Assembly: GCA_937121175.1 (NCBI GenBank)
Contig: CAKZKD010000028.1
Location: 62,001 to 126,000, forward strand
Source: an uncultured Flavobacteriales bacterium
GTDB lineage: Bacteria > Bacteroidota > Bacteroidia > Flavobacteriales_G > Salibacteraceae
Direction: 5' to 3'
DNA length: 64,000 nucleotides
Made by a program: the position numbers and the translations under genes. Below the pieces are notes generated by a model. That model was given only the letters and a program-made list of their open reading frames with translations. It did no database searches and had not been told where the DNA came from. Shown one piece after another: positions 51,695-61,160 of the stretch (its first letter is position 1; every line of letters starts with the position of its first letter).

Positions 51695-53035
51695 ATGATT
51701 CGAACAAAATTTTTTATTACTCTACTATTTTCTTTGATCAGCTTTTGTAGTTTTGCCCAAGAGATTGACGAAGATTATGACTACGCCCAAGAATCAACCT
51801 TGGAATACAAAAACAAAATTTACAACGACCAAATTCACACACTCAACTTTCACAAAAGAGGAAACAGTTCTGGTTTACCGGTAATAAACCTAAATGGAGG
51901 TGAAAGACTGCTGCTCACCTTCGATGATTTTAGCATGAAGGTTGAAGACCTAAATTACCGAATAGTACATTGCGATTACGATTGGAAACCGACAGACTTG
52001 CAATACTTTCAATACATAAGCGGAAACGAAGAGCCTTTTATATATGACCTTACTTTTTCCACGGCCTTCAATCAATCTTATATTCAATATTCGCTTTCAA
52101 TTCCTAATGATGATGTGAAATTTAAGGCATCTGGGAATTACTTGGTATATGTGTATCGAAATGGCGACCCAAGCAAATTATTACTATCACACCAATTTTA
52201 CGTTACCGAAGACCGAGTGCAGCTAAAAGCTTATGTTCATCCGGCCTTTAGTCCATCTTATCGCAACAAGAAACACGAAATTGACTTTTCTATTGACCAC
52301 TCGAAGTACCCTATCATTAATCCTTCGGATGCAGTAAAAGTTACACTTCTACAGAACAACAGAACCGACAATGCCATTACTGATTTAAAACCTCTTTTTG
52401 TCTCTAACAACACCTTAGAATACAACCATAATGGGCCCAATACTTTTTGGGCAGGCAATGAACAACGGTTTGCCGATTTGAGAAACCTCAGCCAAAAAAC
52501 CGAAGGAATTAACGGCTTTGTTAATCGCACCGATAGCGTACACGTCTTTTTGGAGCCTATGAAAACACGGAGAATGCATCGTCAAGGAAATTTATTAGGC
52601 TCCATTTACGGTGGACGTGTAATTGGGTCAACAGCATTCAACCATACGGGCGCGAGTGACATTGACTATTGCATAGTTTATTTTTATTTGGAACAAGAAA
52701 TTGAAGACCCTAACGGTAGTTATTATGTTTTTGGTGAGCTATCGAACAACACGTTGGATGATAAATTCAAAATGGAATACGATTCAGAAAGAAAGCGATA
52801 CCGCCTGGCGACATATCTAAAGCAAGGTTATTATAATTGGTTAGTTATGTACAGCAAAGACGGCATTACTGGAGACGTTCAGCGCATTGAAGGAAGTTTT
52901 ATTGAAGCCGAAAATTCGTATTCAATATTGGTATATCACAAAGACATTACAGCCGATTATACTCGCCTCATCAAACACTCTACTCTATTTTACCCAAGTA
53001 AGCAAAGCCAATTTCGATTTGATTTAAAAAAATAA
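51695..53035 (+). CDS. Type IX secretion system Plug protein (DUF5103)
   Basis: A 446-residue exported protein with a signal peptide (about 1-21, SFCSFAQ) and the DUF5103 hallmark 'LLTFDDFSMKVEDLNYRIVHCDYDWKPTDLQYFQYISG' (about 70-110). In Flavobacterium johnsoniae the Plug protein closes the SprA translocon pore after cargo has passed. The gene lies alone among housekeeping genes, as it commonly does. Together with the PorP-like gene and cargo proteins it confirms a working T9SS. Confidence 0.9.
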   Translation: MIRTKFFITLLFSLISFCSFAQEIDEDYDYAQESTLEYKNKIYNDQIHTLNFHKRGNSSGLPVINLNGGERLLLTFDDFSMKVEDLNYRIVHCDYDWKPTDLQYFQYISGNEEPFIYDLTFSTAFNQSYIQYSLSIPNDDVKFKASGNYLVYVYRNGDPSKLLLSHQFYVTEDRVQLKAYVHPAFSPSYRNKKHEIDFSIDHSKYPIINPSDAVKVTLLQNNRTDNAITDLKPLFVSNNTLEYNHNGPNTFWAGNEQRFADLRNLSQKTEGINGFVNRTDSVHVFLEPMKTRRMHRQGNLLGSIYGGRVIGSTAFNHTGASDIDYCIVYFYLEQEIEDPNGSYYVFGELSNNTLDDKFKMEYDSERKRYRLATYLKQGYYNWLVMYSKDGITGDVQRIEGSFIEAENSYSILVYHKDITADYTRLIKHSTLFYPSKQSQFRFDLKK

Positions 53036-53074
53036 TACTAGCAGCATAAAAACTAACTATATTTAACCCCATAA

Positions 53075-53461
53075 ATGGTAAGCCAAGTAACGTCAAACGT
53101 AGAAGTTAAGGTCGAAACAAAGTTTTTGGACGGCTGTTCTGATGTTAGAAAAGGACATTACTTATTTGCTTATTCCATTCGCATAAAAAACACCAACCCT
53201 TTCTCTGTTCAATTGCTTAGTCGTCATTGGAAAATTCAAGATAGTTTGTCGCCGGTTCGTTATGTAAATGGTGAAGGTGTTGTTGGTGAACGACCAATAC
53301 TATTACCTGGCGATTCTTACGAGTACCAATCGTACTGTGACCTAACTTCGAGTTTAGGATTCATGGAAGGTTCTTACATTTTTAGAATAGAAGATATGGA
53401 CGAGTTGATTGAAGTGGATATTCCCAGATTCGAATTAGCCCTCTCCTCAAAGCTCAATTAA
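53075..53461 (+). CDS. apaG: ApaG protein
   Basis: A 128-residue protein of the ApaG/FN3-like fold: 'FAYSIRIKNTNPFSVQLLSRHWKIQDSLSPVRYVNGEGVVGERPILLPGDSYEYQSYC' is the family signature. Linked historically to Co2+/Mg2+ resistance and Ap4A metabolism; the biochemical role is still unclear. Follows the plug gene by 39 bases. Confidence 0.95.
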   Translation: MVSQVTSNVEVKVETKFLDGCSDVRKGHYLFAYSIRIKNTNPFSVQLLSRHWKIQDSLSPVRYVNGEGVVGERPILLPGDSYEYQSYCDLTSSLGFMEGSYIFRIEDMDELIEVDIPRFELALSSKLN

Positions 53462-53480
53462 GACAACTTAGCTTTATCGC

Positions 53481-53512
53481 CCCTAACAACTTAGGGAGTT
53501 TACTTACCTTTG
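53481..53512 (+). promoter_or_regulatory. pruA promoter region with inverted repeat
   Basis: TACCTTTG (53505-53512) matches TAnnTTTG. No TTG at the -33 place; instead CCCTAA / TTAGGG (53481-53486, 53491-53496) form an inverted repeat where an activator could bind. The box ends 43 bases before the ATG. Confidence 0.55.
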
Positions 53513-53555
53513 CGCCCTCAAAATTTAAGCGTTTAACCCTAAAAATAAAGTTGTT

Positions 53556-55181
53556 ATGCCAAACGGAGTATTCAACATCCCTTTCCCAGAAAATGAGCCT
53601 GTATTAGGTTATGCACCTGGTTCCCCAGAAAAAGCAGAATTAGAAGCTGCGTATAATGAATTGTATAATTCGGTTACTGATGTACCCATGTATATCGGAG
53701 ATAAAGAAATTACTACAGACAGTAAATTACCATTAAGTCCACCTCACGAGCATGCTAAAGTTATTGGCCATGCTAACATGGGCACAAAAGAACACGTTCA
53801 GGCTGCAGTTGATGCTGCTCTTGCTGCAAAACAACAATGGTCAGATTTGAGCTGGGAGCACCGTGCTTCCATCTTTTTGAAAGCTGCAGAACTACTGGCT
53901 GGGCCATTCAGAGCAAGAATGAATGCCGCTACAATGTTGGGGCAAAGTAAGAATGCAATGCAAGCAGAAATTGATGCAGCTTGCGAAATGATTGACTTCT
54001 TCAGATTTAATGCATTTTATATGCAGCAGGTTTATTCTGAGCAACCAGACTCCGCACCTGGAATCTGGAACAGACTTGAATACAGACCATTAGAAGGTTT
54101 TGTGTTTGCAATTACACCTTTTAACTTCACCTCTATTGCAGCTAACTTATGTGCAGCTCCAGCAATGATGGGTAACACCATTGTTTGGAAACCTTCTGAT
54201 ACTCAAATATATTCTGCCAAAGTAGTTATGGATTTATTCAAAGCTGCTGGCTTGCCTGACGGTGTAATCAATATGGTTACCGTTGATGGCCCTGCCGCTG
54301 GAGAAGTTATTTTTAATCACAAGGATTTTGCTGGATTACATTTCACAGGATCTACCGGAGTATTCAGACATCTTTGGAAAACGATTGGAAACAATATTGA
54401 AAAATACAGAAGCTACCCAAGAATTGTTGGCGAAACCGGTGGAAAGGATTTCATTATGGTTCATAAATCTTCTGATGTTGATGAAGTGGCGACTGCAATT
54501 TCTAGAGGTTCATTCGAATTTCAAGGACAAAAATGTTCGGCTTCATCCAGAGTATATTTACCAAAATCATTAGCAAAAGATGTAATCGATAGAGTGGTTT
54601 CTGATGTAAACTCGTTCAAGGTAGGAGCGCCATCCGATTATTCAAACTTTGTAAATGCAGTTATCGACGAGCGTGCTTTTGACAAAATTGCAGAATTCAT
54701 TGACCACTGTAATAATGCTAATGACGCGGATGTTGTTGCTGGTGGAACCTACGATAAGTCAACAGGATATTACATTCAACCTACTGTTGTAGTTACCGAG
54801 AATCCTAAATTCCGAACGTTGTGTGAAGAGATATTTGGCCCAGTGGTTACTATCTTCACTTATGACGATAGCAAGTTTGAAGAAACACTTGAATTACTGG
54901 ACAATACTTCTGACTATGCACTTACAGGTTCTATAATCAGTGGAGACCGATACGCAATTGATTTTGCGATGAAAAAATTAGAAAACTCTGCTGGTAATTT
55001 CTACATTAATGATAAGCCCACAGGAGCAGTTGTAGGACAACAGCCTTTTGGTGGTGCTAGAGGTTCTGGCACAAACGATAAAGCAGGTTCTTACCTCAAC
55101 TTGATTCGTTGGGTTTCTCCTCGAACAATTAAGGAGACATTTGTTCCGCCTAAGAATTATGAGTATCCATTTTTAGGGTAA
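53556..55181 (+). CDS. pruA: L-glutamate gamma-semialdehyde dehydrogenase (P5C dehydrogenase)
   Basis: A 541-residue aldehyde dehydrogenase of the P5CDH group. Catalytic Cys in EFQGQKCSASSR (about 325-337), general base Glu in VGETGGKD (about 292), and the cofactor loop 'HFTGSTGVF'. It oxidises glutamate semialdehyde to glutamate with NAD+, the second step of proline breakdown. It is monofunctional: the PutA proline dehydrogenase part is elsewhere in the genome. The inverted repeat in its promoter may be regulatory. Confidence 0.97.
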   Translation: MPNGVFNIPFPENEPVLGYAPGSPEKAELEAAYNELYNSVTDVPMYIGDKEITTDSKLPLSPPHEHAKVIGHANMGTKEHVQAAVDAALAAKQQWSDLSWEHRASIFLKAAELLAGPFRARMNAATMLGQSKNAMQAEIDAACEMIDFFRFNAFYMQQVYSEQPDSAPGIWNRLEYRPLEGFVFAITPFNFTSIAANLCAAPAMMGNTIVWKPSDTQIYSAKVVMDLFKAAGLPDGVINMVTVDGPAAGEVIFNHKDFAGLHFTGSTGVFRHLWKTIGNNIEKYRSYPRIVGETGGKDFIMVHKSSDVDEVATAISRGSFEFQGQKCSASSRVYLPKSLAKDVIDRVVSDVNSFKVGAPSDYSNFVNAVIDERAFDKIAEFIDHCNNANDADVVAGGTYDKSTGYYIQPTVVVTENPKFRTLCEEIFGPVVTIFTYDDSKFEETLELLDNTSDYALTGSIISGDRYAIDFAMKKLENSAGNFYINDKPTGAVVGQQPFGGARGSGTNDKAGSYLNLIRWVSPRTIKETFVPPKNYEYPFLG

Positions 55182-55202
55182 GTCTCTAATTTATATGAAA
55201 TT

Positions 55203-55240
55203 AAAAAGCCCGTTCTGGATTTTCCAAAACGGGCTTTTTT
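55203..55240. terminator. Bidirectional terminator between pruA and the propeller gene
   Basis: Arms 55203-55219 and 55223-55239 pair with one mismatch (AAAAAGCCCGTT...AACGGGCTTTTT core). The plus side ends in TTTTTT and the minus side in TTTTT, so it serves both convergent genes. Confidence 0.88.
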
Positions 55241-55259
55241 TATTCAGTTTTAATCGAAA

Positions 55260-58200
55260 TTATTGTTTCAAAACTCGATACTTATTGGTTTCTTCCCCAG
55301 TTGAAGTTTCAATAAAATACATGCCCTGAGGTTCATTACTCAAATCAATAGTTACAGAACGCTTTTCATCAATCTCTAGTTCTTTCACCAATCTTCCGTC
55401 TGCAGCAAAAACACCAATATTCAAGCTTACTGATTCGTCAAATTCTAACTCAACTTTTCCTCTAGTTGGATTCGGAAATACTTTTACCATACTTAATATT
55501 TCAGCTTCAATCCCAGAACTTTTTTCCGTAATCACATAACAATTCGAGGTATCTGTGCAGCCATTCTCGGTAACCTCAACGGCATATTCAGCCGGCGAAT
55601 TACTGCTAATTGTTTTATTAGTTTCTCCAGTTATTGGACTCCAGTTCGAATTACAATCTAACCATTGATATGCTGCACCAATTGCATTTGCTTCAAGAGT
55701 TTGATTATTGGTTACAACTCCCACATCAACCTGATTAACTGTAAGTGCAACTTCGGCTTTCGACGCACAATTCTGGGCATCAAAACCAGTAACTCTGAAC
55801 GTATCCGACTGCTGTGCGATGTAAGTTTTGGCATTTTCAAAGCCATTTTCCCAAATAAATCGTGACGCTCCTCCTGCGTTCACAAAAAATGTATCTCCCT
55901 TGCAAAGGTTATCCTTACTAATTGTAGCCCTGACCGTTGGTCTTGAGGTACAAACTTTGTAATCAAAGTGCAGTTTATAGCTTTCAGAAATATCATTTGC
56001 ACTACCTTTTGCAAATACTTTGAAATACATATTGGTTCGAGCTGCGAAATTCGGAATATCGCTGGTGGTTACGAAAGTATCGCCACCCAATCGGGTCATT
56101 TCAATTTGATTGGCAAAAGTTGCGGTGTCTTCCGACCATTTCAAATAAACTTTATCCAAGTTACCAGAATACTCAACCACTGCCCTTACTTCAATTGGTA
56201 AATCTTCTTTCGGCTGAATCAAAGTAGGTGTTTCATTCATCCATATTTTAGTTATTTCAGGGTAGTTTTCTCTATCCACCAATTTAGTTTGCCACATTCC
56301 TCTACCCCACGCAACTGCTCTTAGTGAATTTGTCGCCCATTGAATGTCCAACTCTCGAATAGAAACAGCAGGTAAATCTTTATTGTATAAATTCCAAATA
56401 GTTCCATTCATCGATTTGTAATAGGCCCCTCGCTCACCACCAACATAGATATTTGAACTATCAGAAAAACCAATGACTGCAGTTCTTAGTGGCATATTCG
56501 ATAAATTGAACGATATATTTTCCCAAGTTTTACATAAATCATGAGACACGTAAATTCGCTTATTTTCATCTTGGTATCGGTCGTAGGTAATTACAACGGT
56601 ACTATCATTATTTGGGTCAAAGGCAATCCAAGAAGGAGAATTCGTATTCGGTAAGTCTGATGAAATTTCAGAAAAACTACTTCCACCATCTAAGGACATA
56701 ACCATTCTATCGTTTCTTGATGCAAGAATAATATCCGAATTATTATGAGCAATTGCCGCATGCTTTATATTTCCTCCAATATTCGTTGCGCCTAAAGTTT
56801 GCCAATTTCCTCCAAATTCCTCGCTTTTGTAAAGCGAAGTGCCAAATGAATAAATATCCATCTGATGGTTTGGGTCGGTTAACATAGGTGCAATCCAATC
56901 GTTGGTATTTCCATGCGATGCCCCTTGTCTGGATTGTCCGCCATTAGTGGTTTTGTTTCTATTGCCAAACTGCCAGCTTCCAACCATCCAATCTTCATTT
57001 AGATACTGAACTACTGCTTCCATTCCATCACCACCATTCCATTCAATCCAGCCATCTTTTTTATAAATACTGGTTCCGTTATCTTGCGAACCTGCCATAG
57101 AAAGCCAAGCATCCGACTGGCTTAACCCAAATCGATAAAATTCCCGAATTGCAGTGCCATCGTTTAACCGAGTCCAGGAAATTCCACCGTCGCTACTTTT
57201 AGCTAAATAGCCATCCGTTCCCACATAAAAAACACCATCAATACATTGGGCAGCTCTTAAATCTGCATGGATGTAGTTACTACTTCTGTGGTTTGCATTT
57301 CCAGTTGACCACCAAGTACGTTGTGTGAAATTTTTACCTCCATCGGTACTTGACAACAAATCCACATAACCATAAATGATATTAGAAGTATCTAGGTCAT
57401 TCACAGAGAATCCATGTCCACTCTGAGAAGGGTTTCCAAGGTAAGTAAAATCAGCGCCTTCATTAATTGATTTCCAAACACCATTATTAGTCGCAAAATA
57501 GACGCAGTCTGGGCAATCTGCACTTACATAAAGACGACCGTTGTAATTTGAAATTTGAGGAATTGTATTTGAAGGCACAAAGGTCTGACCTGAATTTGCT
57601 GAAATAAAAACCTTGTTTCTATTATTGTTTCCACTCGCATTATAGACATAAACAACATTACTTTTTGTTGGATGAAACTCAATTTGGGTAAAATTACCAC
57701 TCGTAATTACCTTAGTAAAGGTTCCCATAAAATCAGTTGACCGATATAACCCTCTGTCGGTTCCAACAAGCACCAAGTTAGTATTGTATGGGCTAATTTT
57801 CACCCATCTTACTCTACCTGTTTTACCTAAACCACCCCAGCCTAAGGCAGTAGGATTAAAATTGGTAATATCCCATGATTGACCACCATTTGTACTATAA
57901 TAAACTCCTTGAGAATAGGTGTTTTGAGCATTTTGAAGGTTTATGAGAACGCTGTCTGCATTTGTATTGGAGGCATCTAAAACATTCACCCCTGTCGCTA
58001 CCATAGTATCTGTCGAACATTCCCAATTAGAACCGCCGTCCGTTGTTCTCCAAAATCCACCACTGCGAGACCCTAGGTACATTATATTGGTGTTTGCAGG
58101 GTTCACGTAAAATGTTTCCACCCTACCAATTCCCTCAGAGTAATGAGAAGTTACGTTATTCGCATCCCAAGGACCAAGTTCAATCCAACTAGGACTTTGA

Positions 58201-58508
58201 GCTCTTGAAGCATGGTTGATTTGCTGTTTTTTGGCCAAATTGTATGCGTTTTCTACAAAATAGGGACTTACGTTTTTACGCTCCCCTGAAGGAAAAAACT
58301 TACTTTCATTTTCATTCTTCCAACGCAAATACCCTTTATATCCAGAACCTTTTCCTTTATTATTATTAGCAAAATGTTTTTCAGCTGCTGCAACTACTTC
58401 ATAAAAATTGTAGCTGTAATCATTCATCATTTGCTTGTACGTTTGGGCGTTTCCGTTAAAACCTAACAATAGAATTGCACCGAATAGCGAGGTGAGTACT
58501 TTTTTCAT
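55260..58508 (-). CDS. T9SS-secreted BNR propeller protein
   Basis: A 1082-residue secreted protein: signal peptide 1-21 (LLLGFNGNAQ), BNR/VPS10-type propeller (about 120-760, with repeated 'GG.W' and 'S.DGG' blades), an Ig-like domain (about 765-860), the module 'YQWLDCNSNWSPI' (about 960-1005) that also occurs in the 1625-residue protein, and a type A sorting domain (about 1010-1082, 'MVKVFPNPTRGKVELEF' to 'RVLKQ'). Exported by T9SS; probable surface-bound or released adhesin or polymer-binding factor. No catalytic motif recognised. -7 box TATATTTG at 58529-58536 on the minus strand. Confidence 0.9.
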   Translation of the reverse strand: MKKVLTSLFGAILLLGFNGNAQTYKQMMNDYSYNFYEVVAAAEKHFANNNKGKGSGYKGYLRWKNENESKFFPSGERKNVSPYFVENAYNLAKKQQINHASRAQSPSWIELGPWDANNVTSHYSEGIGRVETFYVNPANTNIMYLGSRSGGFWRTTDGGSNWECSTDTMVATGVNVLDASNTNADSVLINLQNAQNTYSQGVYYSTNGGQSWDITNFNPTALGWGGLGKTGRVRWVKISPYNTNLVLVGTDRGLYRSTDFMGTFTKVITSGNFTQIEFHPTKSNVVYVYNASGNNNRNKVFISANSGQTFVPSNTIPQISNYNGRLYVSADCPDCVYFATNNGVWKSINEGADFTYLGNPSQSGHGFSVNDLDTSNIIYGYVDLLSSTDGGKNFTQRTWWSTGNANHRSSNYIHADLRAAQCIDGVFYVGTDGYLAKSSDGGISWTRLNDGTAIREFYRFGLSQSDAWLSMAGSQDNGTSIYKKDGWIEWNGGDGMEAVVQYLNEDWMVGSWQFGNRNKTTNGGQSRQGASHGNTNDWIAPMLTDPNHQMDIYSFGTSLYKSEEFGGNWQTLGATNIGGNIKHAAIAHNNSDIILASRNDRMVMSLDGGSSFSEISSDLPNTNSPSWIAFDPNNDSTVVITYDRYQDENKRIYVSHDLCKTWENISFNLSNMPLRTAVIGFSDSSNIYVGGERGAYYKSMNGTIWNLYNKDLPAVSIRELDIQWATNSLRAVAWGRGMWQTKLVDRENYPEITKIWMNETPTLIQPKEDLPIEVRAVVEYSGNLDKVYLKWSEDTATFANQIEMTRLGGDTFVTTSDIPNFAARTNMYFKVFAKGSANDISESYKLHFDYKVCTSRPTVRATISKDNLCKGDTFFVNAGGASRFIWENGFENAKTYIAQQSDTFRVTGFDAQNCASKAEVALTVNQVDVGVVTNNQTLEANAIGAAYQWLDCNSNWSPITGETNKTISSNSPAEYAVEVTENGCTDTSNCYVITEKSSGIEAEILSMVKVFPNPTRGKVELEFDESVSLNIGVFAADGRLVKELEIDEKRSVTIDLSNEPQGMYFIETSTGEETNKYRVLKQ

Positions 58509-58644
58509 TGAATCGAATATTAAGTGGGCAAATATAGCTGCTAAGTCTAACGAATCGACCTATAGACACCCTTGTACATTATATGGTTAAATACCAGAAT
58601 AGATATAAACGTGTGAATGCTGAAAATCTAGTTGCATTAACTCG

Positions 58645-58672
58645 TTGAGCACATAATTGAACGGTACTTTTG
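58645..58672 (+). promoter_or_regulatory. Promoter of the DivIC/FtsB-like gene
   Basis: TTG (58645-58647), 17 bases, TACTTTTG (58665-58672) is a near-ideal Bacteroidetes promoter. The box ends four bases before the GTG start at 58677, so the mRNA should begin at the start codon. Confidence 0.7.
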
Positions 58673-58676
58673 TAAT

Positions 58677-59024
58677 GTGCCAAATAGAATTAAAGCAACG
58701 TATCAGAAATTACCAAAATGGGTTCGGAATCGCTACTCACTTACCTTGCTTTGTTTCTTTGTTTACCTTACTTTCTTTGACCGACATGACCTTATTTCTC
58801 AATTTCAGCTTAAGAAAGAACTAAGCACGCTGGAAGAAAGCAAAGAGTACTATAAAGTACAAATTGACCAAACAAGTGCAGACTTAAACAACCTACTCAC
58901 TGATGACAATAACCTTGAAAAGTTTGCGCGAGAGAAATACCTCATGAAAAAGCCAAACGAAGATATTTTTGTGATTACCGAAAAGAAATCTACAGTTGAA
59001 ACCGAAACTAAAATGGAGGAATAA
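58677..59024 (+). CDS. DivIC/FtsB-like septum formation initiator
   Basis: A 115-residue bitopic protein: short cytoplasmic N-terminus, one membrane helix (about 21-38), a periplasmic coiled coil ('LKKELSTLEESKEYYKVQIDQTSADLNNLLTD', about 48-80) and the closing 'NLEKFAREKYLMKKPNEDIFVI' typical of the family. It takes part in the FtsQ/DivIB-FtsL-FtsB/DivIC subcomplex of the divisome. The start is GTG; no in-frame ATG precedes the helix. The promoter suggests a leaderless mRNA. Confidence 0.9.
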   Translation: MPNRIKATYQKLPKWVRNRYSLTLLCFFVYLTFFDRHDLISQFQLKKELSTLEESKEYYKVQIDQTSADLNNLLTDDNNLEKFAREKYLMKKPNEDIFVITEKKSTVETETKMEE

Positions 59025-59038
59025 AGCTTCTCTAAGGA

Positions 59039-59602
59039 CTAAATAGATGAAACGATAAGAAAAAACACCACCAACCACAAAACAACAAACAAAAGCAATA
59101 AAAACGCGGCACCACCTAACAGCACCCACACATACCACTCTAACTTCTCATCCTTTTGCTTGCGTTCCTTTGCCTTAGAAAAATTGTTTAGAAAAGGTTT
59201 TGTCACTACATTTCTTGGTAGTTTATTTATTATTCTTTGGCCACTTGGTTCAGTTGTTTTTTCGGGTTTTATTTTTTCAGAATAGGCTTTGGTTAATGAA
59301 AAATTGTACCGATTCATTTCACTTTTCGACAAAAAACTTACGGATACTTTTTCAATATTGGTTTTATCCTCTCGTATGTATTGTGAACCTGCAGTTTTTC
59401 TATTAGAACAGTAATCCCTTTGTTTTACTCTCTTTTCAAAACCTTGAAAATGCCAACCTTTTGAATGCTGTCGTTTTACGAGAACTGCAGACTTTTTTGA
59501 GTTTTGACCTGTTTTACAGGAAACCGTTATCAATAAAACAACCAATAAACATAAGCTTCCTGGTAATTGGTTTAACTTACTTTTTTTCAATGATTTCATC
59601 AT
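59039..59602 (-). CDS. Hypothetical lipoprotein with C-terminal membrane segment
   Basis: A 187-residue protein with a lipoprotein signal peptide (LLVVLLITVSC, lipobox Cys about 29), a basic, low-complexity middle (about 30-150) and a hydrophobic end (about 152-187). Two membrane attachments on a short basic protein is unusual; no family recognised. Convergent with the DivIC-like gene, 14 bases apart. Confidence 0.6.
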   Translation of the reverse strand: MMKSLKKSKLNQLPGSLCLLVVLLITVSCKTGQNSKKSAVLVKRQHSKGWHFQGFEKRVKQRDYCSNRKTAGSQYIREDKTNIEKVSVSFLSKSEMNRYNFSLTKAYSEKIKPEKTTEPSGQRIINKLPRNVVTKPFLNNFSKAKERKQKDEKLEWYVWVLLGGAAFLLLLFVVLWLVVFFLIVSSI

Positions 59603-59687
59603 TTGGCTTTGATTTGAATTTCGAGGAAAAAGGAAATTTACATTGACAATAATAGTAATTCTAGGTGTATTTTGAATAGGATAACCT

Positions 59688-59718
59688 TTGATGATAATGG
59701 GCTAAAACCCTACATTTG
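59688..59718 (+). promoter_or_regulatory. Promoter of the mutAB operon
   Basis: TTG (59688-59690), 20 bases, TACATTTG (59711-59718), 17 bases before the ATG of mutA. Good match to the Bacteroidetes consensus. Confidence 0.7.
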
Positions 59719-59735
59719 AATCATTAATATATTGT

Positions 59736-61160
59736 ATGAGCGACAACAAACTATTTTCTGATTTCCCTACCTTTTCAAAAGAAGATTGGATAGCAAAAAT
59801 CGAACACGATTTAAAAGGAAAACCTTATTCTGATCTTACCAAAAAAAACGTACTCGGAAGTTCAACGGAACCCGTATTTACTGACTCGAACTTACCACAA
59901 TTAGATCCAAACCGAAGAGGGACAAAAACGAACGGAAACGATTGGCACATCAGTGAAAAAGTATTACTTAGCGCTGACTCAAAGGCCGACAACCAAAAAA
60001 TTCTGGGATTATTAAACGCAGGTCTTACAGGCATTGAACTATCTGGTCAGCCAGAAATAGACACACTTAAAGGAATTGCTCCCGAATATATTGCTACTGA
60101 ATTTTCAGATTACTCCAGCTTATCAGAACTCACCAAAACACTGACTGGCGCATTTGGAGAAATTTCAAATACTTACCCAATCCATCTAAACTTTGACCCA
60201 ATAACCAACGCAGCAATCACAGGAAAATGGTCAAACAAAAACACCGAATTAAATGAAGGGTTGAAGGCTATAAAGAACCTAATTAACTATAAGGCAACAC
60301 GAGTTTTTTCTGTAAAAGCCCATGCTTACCACAATTGTGGTGCTGGAGCCATTTCAGAAATCGGATTGGCTCTTGCACAATCGCACGAATACTTAGTTTT
60401 TTTACTTGAGAGTGGACTCTCTATCGATGAAGCTTCTGCTCAAATAAAAATTGACCTAGCCAGTGGAAGAGATTACTTCACTGAAATTGCAAAGTTTAGA
60501 GCGTTCAGAATAATTTGGGCAGCAATGATTGATGCCTACAATCCCGAACACGCTTGCAGTAAATCAGTGCAAATTCATGCCAACACCTCAGAATTTTGGA
60601 ACACTGTTTACGACCCTCACGTTAACATGCTTAGAGCAACAACTCAAGCCATGTCTGCGGCGATTGGCGGAACCGATGCTCTAACCGTTGCTCCATACAA
60701 TTCGGCTTGGGAAAACGGAAATGAATTTTCGAATCGAATTGCAAGAAACGTTCAATTACTGCTTAAAGAAGAAACGTATTTAGATAAAGTGATTGACCCG
60801 GCTGGTGGCAGCTATTATATTGAAAGCTTAACCCAAGAATTGGCCGAAAAAGCTTGGATCAAGTTCAAAAAAATTGAAGCGAAAGGAGGTTTTATTGGCT
60901 TGGTCACCTCTGGAAACCTTCATAGAGAGTTGAAGGAAGAAGCCGACGCCCAAATTGATTTATTCAATAACGGAAAACTTCCAGTTCTAGGAGTGAACCT
61001 CTACCCAAATGAAAACGAAACGGCATTAGAAAAAATAATAGTACTCGAAGAGTTAGACCCTGCCGCTTTAGAAACTGACTTCCCTCCTATCGAGCAAATT
61101 CGACTTACTGGTAAAGTAGAACAAGAACGCTTAAAATCTGAATTGGAGGCCGCGAAATGA
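59736..61160 (+). CDS. mutA: Methylmalonyl-CoA mutase small subunit
   Basis: A 474-residue protein aligned with the N-terminal TIM-barrel half of methylmalonyl-CoA mutase ('[16 protein letters not shown]', '[18 protein letters not shown]', '[13 protein letters not shown]'). It lacks the C-terminal B12-binding domain of large subunits and of many longer MutA proteins. In the heterodimer this subunit does not bind adenosylcobalamin and has a structural role. The stop overlaps the mutB start (ATGA), so the two are coupled. Confidence 0.95.
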   Translation: MSDNKLFSDFPTFSKEDWIAKIEHDLKGKPYSDLTKKNVLGSSTEPVFTDSNLPQLDPNRRGTKTNGNDWHISEKVLLSADSKADNQKILGLLNAGLTGIELSGQPEIDTLKGIAPEYIATEFSDYSSLSELTKTLTGAFGEISNTYPIHLNFDPITNAAITGKWSNKNTELNEGLKAIKNLINYKATRVFSVKAHAYHNCGAGAISEIGLALAQSHEYLVFLLESGLSIDEASAQIKIDLASGRDYFTEIAKFRAFRIIWAAMIDAYNPEHACSKSVQIHANTSEFWNTVYDPHVNMLRATTQAMSAAIGGTDALTVAPYNSAWENGNEFSNRIARNVQLLLKEETYLDKVIDPAGGSYYIESLTQELAEKAWIKFKKIEAKGGFIGLVTSGNLHRELKEEADAQIDLFNNGKLPVLGVNLYPNENETALEKIIVLEELDPAALETDFPPIEQIRLTGKVEQERLKSELEAAK

